Below, one piece after another: positions 53,936 through 64,000 of a DNA stretch of 64,000 nt. Source of the DNA: Oasisia sp. SBJ-2009 (taxonomy: Eukaryota; Annelida; Polychaeta; Sabellida; Siboglinidae). The DNA lies in contig OZ024857.1 of NCBI GenBank assembly GCA_964017155.1, forward strand, positions 33,278,042-33,342,041, read 5' to 3'. Every line of letters starts with the position of its first letter. Position 1 is the stretch's first letter. A model generated the notes under the pieces. The model had not been told where the DNA came from, ran no database searches, and was given only the letters and a program-made list of their open reading frames with translations. Made by a program: the position numbers and the translations under genes.

Positions 53936-55314
53936 GCACCGATACACGCACACACACATACACCCACACACACGCACCCATACACACGCACACACACGCA
54001 CTCAAAAACGCACACACACGCGCCAACACACGCACACACGCCCACACACACACGCACACGATTGTTCGCATGCACCCACACATGCAACCACACACAAGCA
54101 CCCATACATGCACCCACACACGCCAACACACGCCCACACTCAGACGCAGACCCACACATGCACATACACACATGCGAACACATGCAACAACACACGCGCA
54201 AACACATGCACGCATACACACATGCACGCAATAACAAAAAAACATACATACACACAGACGCACCCTCACAAGCACACACACGCGCCAACACACGTTCACA
54301 TACAACCACATGCTCCCACACACACACCCACACCACACCCACACACGCACACACACACACACACACACGCATGCATCCACACAGACAGGTGCCCACACAC
54401 TCACGGACACAAACGCAACCACACACGAATCCACACACGCACCCACACACGCACCAACACACGCACCCACACTCACACGCACCCACAGACACGAACCCGC
54501 ACAGACGCACCCACACACGCACACACACACGCGCCAACACTCGCACAGATATACACGCACACACACACACAAACACACTTGCATCCACTCAAACGCGCCC
54601 ACATACACACATGCGCTCACACACGCACACATACACACAGGTACCCACACACAGGCAACCACACACGAATACACACACGCATCCACACACGCACCGACAC
54701 ACGCACACACATGCACCCACACATATACTCCCACACACACACCCACACACGCACACACATGCACCAACATATACACACGCGAATCCACACATACAAACAC
54801 AAGCACCGAGACACGCATACACACATTCACCCCATGCACACATACACCCACACACACACGCACCCACACTCGCACCCTCACACGAACCCACATACACACA
54901 CACACACACATGTTGCACACACGCATCCTCACACACGCACCAAAACACGCACACACACATGCACAACGCGCCAGCAGAAGCACACCCACGTATCCACCCA
55001 GCTACACACGCACCCACACACGCACCACATTCGCGCCAACATACTCACACATACACCACGCACACAGCCATACTCACACACGCACCCACACTCACGCACC
55101 CAAACACACGCACCCACACACACACCCACACGTGCACCCATACAAACAAATACTCGACTGAGGCATCAACACACACATGCGCCCAAACACAGATACACTC
55201 ACCCACACGCACACACACGCACCCACACACACGCACCAACATACGCACACATACACACACATAAAGGACACACGAATCCACACACACACACACACTCACC
55301 CACACACGCAAACA

Positions 55315-55361
<47 letters not shown>

Positions 55362-55588
55362 ACACACACACACATGAATACACACACGCACACACACATG
55401 CACCGATACACGCACACACACAAACATGCACACACACTTGCATCCTCACACGCTCCCAAACACCCGCCCACGCACGCACCCACAGACACAAAAGCGCCAG
55501 CACAACCACACACACACGCACTTACACACTCATCCACACACGCCTACACACAAACACGCGAATCCACACACGCACCGACACAAGCACC

Positions 55589-55630
<42 letters not shown>

Positions 55631-56862
55631 CACACACACTCGCATCCTCACACGCTCCCACACACCCGCCCACACACGCACCCACAGACAAACAAGCGCC
55701 AGAACAAGCACACACACACGCACTTACACACTCACCCACACACGCTTACATGCGCGTTGACAAACGCACGCATACACACACACTTGCACCACACACGCAC
55801 CCTCACACACGCACACACATGCTACCACACACGAAACCACACACGCACACGTGGAATACACACGCTCCCAGACCCACACATGCAACCACCCCCACACCCC
55901 CACACACACCCGCGCAACCACACACACGCACCCCCACAGACACGCCCACACAAGCACCCATACACACACGCACCACACACGCATCCACACACACATGCAC
56001 TCACCCGCGCACCCATTCACGCACCACCACACACACACGCACACATACACGCACACACGCACACCAACATACGCACGCATACACACACATGAAGGACACA
56101 CGCACCCACACACACGCACCCAAACACGCGCCCACACACGCACACATACACACACGCATCACACACGCACCCACACACAGGCATCCGCACACACACACAA
56201 ACCCAAGCCAACGCACGCCCACAAACACACCTACACACACGCACCCACACATACTTGCACCCACACACACACAAACACACACATGTACCCACTCACACGC
56301 ATCCACATACAAACATGCGCGCAAACACACATACATACACACACGCACACACACGCACCCACACACACACACACGCAACTACACACGCAACGACTCACCC
56401 ACACATATGCACCCATACACACGCACCCACTCACACTCAACCATACACGCACGGACCCACACCGACATGCTCCCACACACGCACGCAAACTCACATGCAC
56501 CCCCACACGAATCCACACACGCACATATACACACGCGCACCTCACACACACGCACCCACACACAAACGCACACACGCACCCACACACCAATTCACACACG
56601 CACCCACACACGTACCAACACACTCATTCACACACATGCACCCACACACACACACGCACCCACACACCCGCACCCAGAAACACACCCACCCGCGAACACA
56701 CACGCGCCAACATACGCACACACACACACACGCACACACACACACACACGAATCCACACATGCACCCACACACCCACACGCACACACACATAAGCACCCA
56801 CACCCACGCACCCACACACGAATCAACACACGCACCCATACACGCACCGACACACGCACACA

Positions 56863-56901
56863 CTTTCTCTCTCTCTCTCTGGCTCACTCTCTCTCTCTGT
56901 T
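56863..56901 (+). repeat. CT-rich module with GGCTCACT variant, first
   Basis: CTTTCTC, CT repeats, GGCTCACTCTC, then CTGTTATACGCGCACGC. The GG marks this right-block subtype. Confidence 0.9.
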
Positions 56902-58518
56902 ATACGCGCACGCACACACACACATATATACATACACACACAAAAACACACACACACACAAACACACACACACAAACACCCACCCACACACGCACCCACA
57001 TGCGCCAAAACACGCACACACACACACGCAACAACACACACGCACCCTAACACGCACTCACACACGCACTAACAAACACGGACCTATGCGCACGCGCAAG
57101 CACACACACACACACAAACACACGAACCCATACTCAAGCACCCATACACGCACCCACACACGTACACACGCGCGCCAAAATACGCACACATACACACACA
57201 TGAACGACACACGCACCCATACACACGCTCCCAAACATGCACCCACACCTACGCACCCACACACACGCGCCCACACACGCAAACGTACAAAAACGCACAA
57301 CACATACACACACACATGCACCCACACACGCCAACACACGCCCACACTCAGACGCAGACCCACACATGCACATACACACATGCGAACACATGCAACAACA
57401 CACGCGCAAACACATGCACGCATACACACATGCACGCAATAACAAAAAAACATACATACACACAGACGCACCCTCACAAGCACACACACGCGCCAACACA
57501 CGTTCACATACAACCACATGCTCCCACACACACACCCACACCACACCCACACACGCACACACACACACACGCATGCATCCACACAGACAGGTGCCCACAC
57601 ACTCACGGACACAAACGCAACCACACACGAATCCACACACGCACCCACACACGCACCAACACACGCACCCACACTCACACGCACCCACAGACACGAACCC
57701 GCACAGACGCACCCACACACGCACACACACACGCGCCAACACTCGCACAGATATACACGCACACACACACACAAACACACTTGCATCCACTCAAACGCGC
57801 CCACATACACACATGCGCTCACACACGCACACATACACACAGGTACCCACACACAGGCAACCACACACGAATACACACACGCATCCACACACGCACCGAC
57901 ACACGCACACACATGCACCCACACATATACTCCCACACACACACCCACACACGCACACACATGCACCAACATATACACACGCGAATCCACACATACAAAC
58001 ACAAGCACCGAGACACGCATACACACATTCACCCCATGCACACATACACCCACACACACACGCACCCACACTCGCACCCTCACACGAACCCACATACACA
58101 CACACACACACACATGTTGCACACACGCATCCTCACACACGCACCAAAACACGCACCCACACATGCACAACGCGCCAGCAGAAGCACACCCACGTATCCA
58201 CCCAGCTACACACGCACCCACACACGCACCACATTCGCGCCAACATACTCACACATACACCACGCACACAGCCATACTCACACACGCACCCACACTCACG
58301 CACCCAAACACACGCACCCACACACACACCCACACGTGCACCCATACAAACAAATACTCGACTGAGGCATCAACACACACATGCGCCCAAACACAGATAC
58401 ACTCACCCACACGCACACACACGCACCCACACACACGCACCAACATACGCACACATACACACACATAAAGGACACACGAATCCACACACACACACACACT
58501 CACCCACACACGCAAACA

Positions 58519-58567
<49 letters not shown>

Positions 58568-60052
58568 ACACACACACACACACATGAATACACACACGCA
58601 CACACACATGCACCGATACACGCACACACACAAACATGCACACACACTTGCATCCTCACACGCTCCCAAACACCCGCCCACGCACGCACCCACAGACACA
58701 AAAGCGCCAGCACAACCACACACACACGCACTTACACACTCATCCACACACGCCTACACACAAACACGCGAATCCACACACGCACCGACACAAGCACCGA
58801 CACACACACACACACACATGCACACACACTCGCATCCTCACACGCTCCCACACACCCGCCCACACACGCACCCACAGACAAACAAGCGCCAGAACAAGCA
58901 CACACACACGCACTTACACACTCACCCACACACGCTTACATGCGCGTTGACAAACGCACGCATACACACACACTTGCACCACACACGCACCCTCACACAC
59001 GCACACACATGCTACCACACACGAAACCACACACGCACACGTGGAATACACACGCTCCCAGACCCACACATGCAACCACCCCCACACCCCCACACACACC
59101 CGCGCAACCACACACACGCACCCCCACAGACACGCCCACACAAGCACCCATAAACACACGCACCACACACGCATCCACACACACATGCACTCACCCGCGC
59201 ACCCATTCACGCACCACCACACACACACGCACACATACACGCACACACGCACGCCAACATACGCACGCATACACACACATGAAGGACACACGCACCCACA
59301 CACACGCACCCAAACACGCGCCCACACACGCACACATACACACACGCATCACACACGCACCCACACACAGGCATCCGCACACACACACAAACCCAAGCCA
59401 ACGCACGCCCACAAACACACCTACACACACGCACCCACACATACTTGCACCCACACACACACAAACACACACATGTACCCACTCACACGCATCCACATAC
59501 AAACATGCGCCCAAACACACATACATACACACACGCACACACACGCACCCACACACACACACACGCAACTACACACGCAACGACTCACCCACACATATGC
59601 ACCCATACACACGCACCCACTCACACTCAACCATACACGCACGGACCCACACCGACATGCTCCCACACACGCACGCAAACTCACATGCACCCCCACACGA
59701 ATCCACACACGCACATATACACACGCGCACCTCACACACACGCACCCACACACAAACGCACACACGCACCCACACACCAATTCACACACGCACCCACACA
59801 CGTACCAACACACTCATTCACACACATGCACCCACACACACACACGCACCCACACACCCGCACCCAGAAACACACCCACCCGCGAACACACACGCGCCAA
59901 CATACGCACACACACACACACGCACACACACACACACACGAATCCACACATGCACCCACACACCCACACGCACACACACATAAGCACCCACACCCACGCA
60001 CCCACACACGAATCAACACACGCACCCATACACGCACCGACACACGCACACA

Positions 60053-60091
60053 CTTTCTCTCTCTCTCTCTGGCTCACTCTCTCTCTCTGTT
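60053..60091 (+). repeat. CT-rich module with GGCTCACT variant, second
   Basis: Same as 56863, 3190 bp further on, inside the 3.2-kb duplicate. Confidence 0.9.
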
Positions 60092-60724
60092 ATACGCGCA
60101 CGCACACACACACATATATACATACACACACAAAAACACACACACACACAAACACACACACACAAACACCCACCCACACACGCACCCACATGCGCCAAAA
60201 CACGCACACACACACGCAACAACACACACGCACCCTAACACGCACTCACACACGCACTAACAAACACGGACCTATACGCACGCGCAAGCACACACACACA
60301 CACAAACACACGAACCCATACTCAAGCACCCATACACGCACCCACACACGTACACACGCGCGCCAAAATACGCACACATACACACACATGAACGACACAC
60401 GCACCCATACACACGCTCCCAAACATGCACCCACACCTACGCACCCACACACACGCGCCCACACACGCAAACGTACAAAAACGCACAACACATACACACA
60501 CACATGCACCAGACACGCAACCCCACACACACGCGCCACACACGCAAATACACGCACGCACGCACCCACGCACACGCTCCCACCCACACACGCACCCACA
60601 TACGCCCCCACACGCGCCCCTACAAGCACCCATACACGCACGCACAACACACGTATCCACACACACACGCACACACACGCACCCACCCAAACAAGCACCC
60701 ACATACGCCCACATACGCGCCAAT

Positions 60725-60761
<37 letters not shown>

Positions 60762-60859
60762 AACACACCCACACTCACACCTACCCACACATGCACACAC
60801 ACAGGCACCCACACACTCACGCGCCAGCACAAGCACACGCATACGCACCCACACACGTG

Positions 60860-60900
<41 letters not shown>

Positions 60901-62255
60901 GCGCGCGCATCCACACACGCACTCGGGAACATCCTCACACACACGCGACACACGCACCCACATACGCCCACACACGCACAAAGACACGCACACACGCACC
61001 CACTCAAACAAACGCACCCACCTTTACAGATAGCCCCACACGCACCCACACACGCACCCACATTCGCCCACACATGCGCTATCAAACGCACACACACCCA
61101 CACATACACACACACGCACGCAACCCACACACGCACCCACCCAAACACGCACCCACATTCGCCCACACACAGGCCACCTCACGTACACACACACGCACCC
61201 ACACACACAAACGCACCCACACTCGCTCGTACCCACACACACACACTCACACACACACATTCCACCACAAGTACGCACACACACACGCACCCACACACGA
61301 ACACCTCCGCAACAACACACACTCACACACACACACACACATACACACACACGCACCCACACACGAACACCCCGCGACAACCCAAACAAACACACACACA
61401 CACACACACGCGGGCGCGCTAGCACAAACGCACCCATACACCCGTACCCACACACGCACACACACGAGCCAACACACGCTCACCCACACACCCGCAAGCA
61501 CCCACACACATACGCCCACACACACACACACACATCCACACACGAACCCACACATGCAGACTCACACACGCATCCACACACACGCACGCACACACGCACT
61601 GACACACGAACGCACACATGCACTCACACACAGGCACCCAGACATGCAAACACAAGCACCAACTCACGCACACACACAAACACCCACCCAAACACACACA
61701 CACATATATGCACCCACTCACACGTACACACCCATACACACATGCGCCCATACATGTACCCACTCACACGCACCCACATACAAATATGCGCCCAAACACG
61801 CATACATACACACATACACACACACGCACCCACTCACACTCAACCACACACGCACGGACCCACACCGACATGCTCCCACACACGCACGCACACTCACATG
61901 CACCCCCACACGAATCCACACACGCACATATACACACGCGCACCTCACACACACGCACCCACACACAAACGCACACACCAATTCACACACGCACCCACAC
62001 ACGTACCAACACACTCATTCACACACATGCACCCACACACACACCCGCACCCACACACCCGCATCCACAAACACACCCACCCGCGAACACACACGCGCCA
62101 ACAAACGCACACACACACACACGCACACACACACACGAATCCACACATGCACCCAAACACCCACCGACACACGCACACACACATAAGCACCCACACCCAC
62201 GCACCCACACACGAATCAACACACGCACCCATACACGCACCGACACACGCACACA

Positions 62256-62299
62256 CTTTCTCTCTCTCTCTCTCTGGCTCACTCTCTCTCTCTCTGTTA
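62256..62299 (+). repeat. CT-rich module with GGCTCACT variant, third
   Basis: Slightly longer CT tract than at 60053, 2203 bp further on. It is followed by a longer TATATATATACAC than in the other copies. Confidence 0.9.
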
Positions 62300-63054
62300 T
62301 ACGCGCACGCACACACACACATATATATATACACACAAAAACACACACACACAAACACACACACACACACACACAAACACCCACCCACACACGCACCCAC
62401 ACGCGCCAAAACACGCACACACACACACACACACACGCAACAACACACACGCACCCTAACACGCACTCACACACGCACTAACACACACGGACCCATACGC
62501 ACGCGCAAGCACACACACACACAAACACACGAACCCATACTCAAGCACCCATACACGCACCCACACACGTACACACGCGCGCCAAAATACGCACACATAC
62601 ACACACATGAACGGCACACGCACCCATACATACGCTCCCAAACATGCACCCACACCTACGCACCCACACACACGCGCAAACGTACAAACACGCACCACAC
62701 ATACACACACACATGCACCAGACACGCAACCCCACACACACGCGCCACACACGCAAATACACGCACGCACGCACCCACGCACACGCACCCACCCACACAC
62801 GCACCCACATACGCCCCCACACGCGCCCCTACAAGCACCCATACACGCACACACAACACACGTATCCACACACAAACGCACACACACGCAACCACCCACA
62901 AAACACCCACATACGCCCACATACGCGCCAATACACGCACACACACACACACTCACAAACACACCCACACTCACACCTACCCACACATGCACACACACAG
63001 GCACCCACACACTCACGCGCAGCACAAGCACACGCATACGCACCCACACACGTG

Positions 63055-63065
63055 CCCCCCCCCCC
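63055..63065 (+). repeat. C homopolymer
   Basis: Eleven C where the first duplicate (near 60858) has the mixed word GCACCCACACAC. A second run of nine C is at 63687-63695. Both are likely sites of slippage or sequencing error. Confidence 0.85.
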
Positions 63066-63446
63066 ACACACACACACACGCGCGCGCATCCACACACGCA
63101 CTCGGGAACATCCTCACACACACGCGACGCACGCACCCACATACGCCCACACACGCACAAAGACACGCACACACGCACCCACTCAAACAAACGCACCCAC
63201 CTTCACAGATAGCCCCACACGCACCCACATTCGCCCACACATGCGCTATCAAACGCACACACACCCACACATACACACACACGCACGCAACCCACACACG
63301 CACCCACCCAAACACGCACCCACATTCGCCCACACACGGGCCACCTGACGTACACACACACGCACCCACACACACACTCACACACACACATTCCACCACA
63401 AGCACACACACACACACACGCACCCACACACATACACACACATGCA

Positions 63447-63483
<37 letters not shown>

Positions 63484-63544
63484 CCAGCACAAGCACACAC
63501 ACACGCACCCACACACGAACACCCCGCGACAACCCAAACAAAAC

Positions 63545-63583
<39 letters not shown>

Positions 63584-64000
63584 GGGCGCGCTAGCACAAA
63601 CGCACCCATACACCCGCACCCACACACGCACACACACGAGCCAACACACGCGCACCCACACACCCGCAAGCACCCACACACATACGCCCCCCCCCACACA
63701 CACACCCATCCACACACGAACCCACACATGCAGACTCACACACGCATCCACACACACGCACCCACACACGCACTGACACACGAACGCACACATACACTCA
63801 CACACAGGCACCCAGACATGCAAACACAAGCACCAACTCACGCACACACACAAACACGCTCCCAAACACACACACACACACACACATATATGCACCCACT
63901 CACACGTACACACCCATACACACATGCGCCCATACACGCACCCACACACTCGCATCCACACACAAATCCACACACGCACCCACAAACGCACCGACACACG

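Larger units (their letters stand above)
54121..60504 (+). repeat. Tandem duplication of about 3.2 kb
   Basis: The 35-bp word at 54121 recurs at 57329 (offset 3208). The second copy follows the first closely to about 60504, where ACATGCACC is followed by AGACACGC instead of CACACACGCC. Copies differ at few sites, mostly CA-run lengths (for example 55605-55628 against 58801-58819). Confidence 0.9.
59473..63935 (+). repeat. Tandem duplication of about 2.2 kb
   Basis: ACATGTACCCACTC at about 59472 recurs at 61752. Matching words stay about 2210 bp apart through the CT modules (60053 and 62256), the AACATCCTC word (60920 and 63099) and CGCGGGCGCG (61409 and 63581), ending near 63935. The second copy has several small deletions. 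Confidence 0.85.
53936..64000 (+). repeat. LINE-free CA satellite, right block
   Basis: Same satellite family but no LINE. Parts match different places: 53990-54215 is the upright version of the inverted 3597-3862; 54580-55700 is related to 13480-14540; 56870-57310 and 60060-60500 resemble 30870-31320; 60900-61420 and 63090-63600 match 32580-33140. No gene is supported. Confidence 0.9.

Overview
This window is a stretch of eukaryotic, almost certainly animal, repeat DNA. It shows no bacterial gene organisation. The only recognisable protein-coding material is an endonuclease/reverse-transcriptase retrotransposon of the APE-type non-LTR (LINE) class, probably RTE-like. Everything else is simple-sequence or satellite DNA plus one short low-complexity island. 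The LINE type and the kilobases of CA/CG-rich satellite fit a marine invertebrate, perhaps a mollusc, but that placement is an inference; no host gene is present to test it.

Layout. (1) 1-3590: CA-rich satellite. (2) 3591-6640: a segment that looks inverted as a block. It has GT-rich edges (3597-3862 and 6576-6639) and a single-copy core (3863-6185) with small microsatellites, followed by a CCGGT pentamer array (6186-6575). (3) 6641-9921: CA satellite again. (4) 9922-13433: the only near-complete LINE, on the minus strand, with a TAG between endonuclease and RT and a frameshift near the RT C-terminus. (5) 11801-25210: four tandem units of about 3.34-3.37 kb, each a LINE 5' part plus about 1.7 kb of CA satellite; a fifth LINE fragment (25211-26842) bridges to the next array. 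(6) 26831-53935: three units of about 8.2 kb plus a partial fourth, each with about 6.7 kb of satellite and a shorter LINE fragment. (7) 53936-64000: LINE-free CA satellite carrying a 3.2-kb and then a 2.2-kb tandem duplication.

The eight LINE copies share one 5' junction with the satellite, so they look like one insertion later multiplied by tandem amplification. They are not eight separate transpositions. Two different nonsense changes mark two amplified lineages (copies 1-2 and copies 6-8), and copies 3-5 keep the endonuclease frame open. By the boundaries given here, about 47 kb of the 64 kb is CA/GT satellite and about 14.5 kb is LINE.

No functional host gene, tRNA, rRNA, CRISPR array or defence system was found. 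The very long open frames across the satellite arise because the plus strand is nearly all C, A and CG, so stop codons cannot form. The most interesting content is structural: nested amplification of a captured retrotransposon, a clear inversion, recombinant copies and a CpG-saturated pentamer array.
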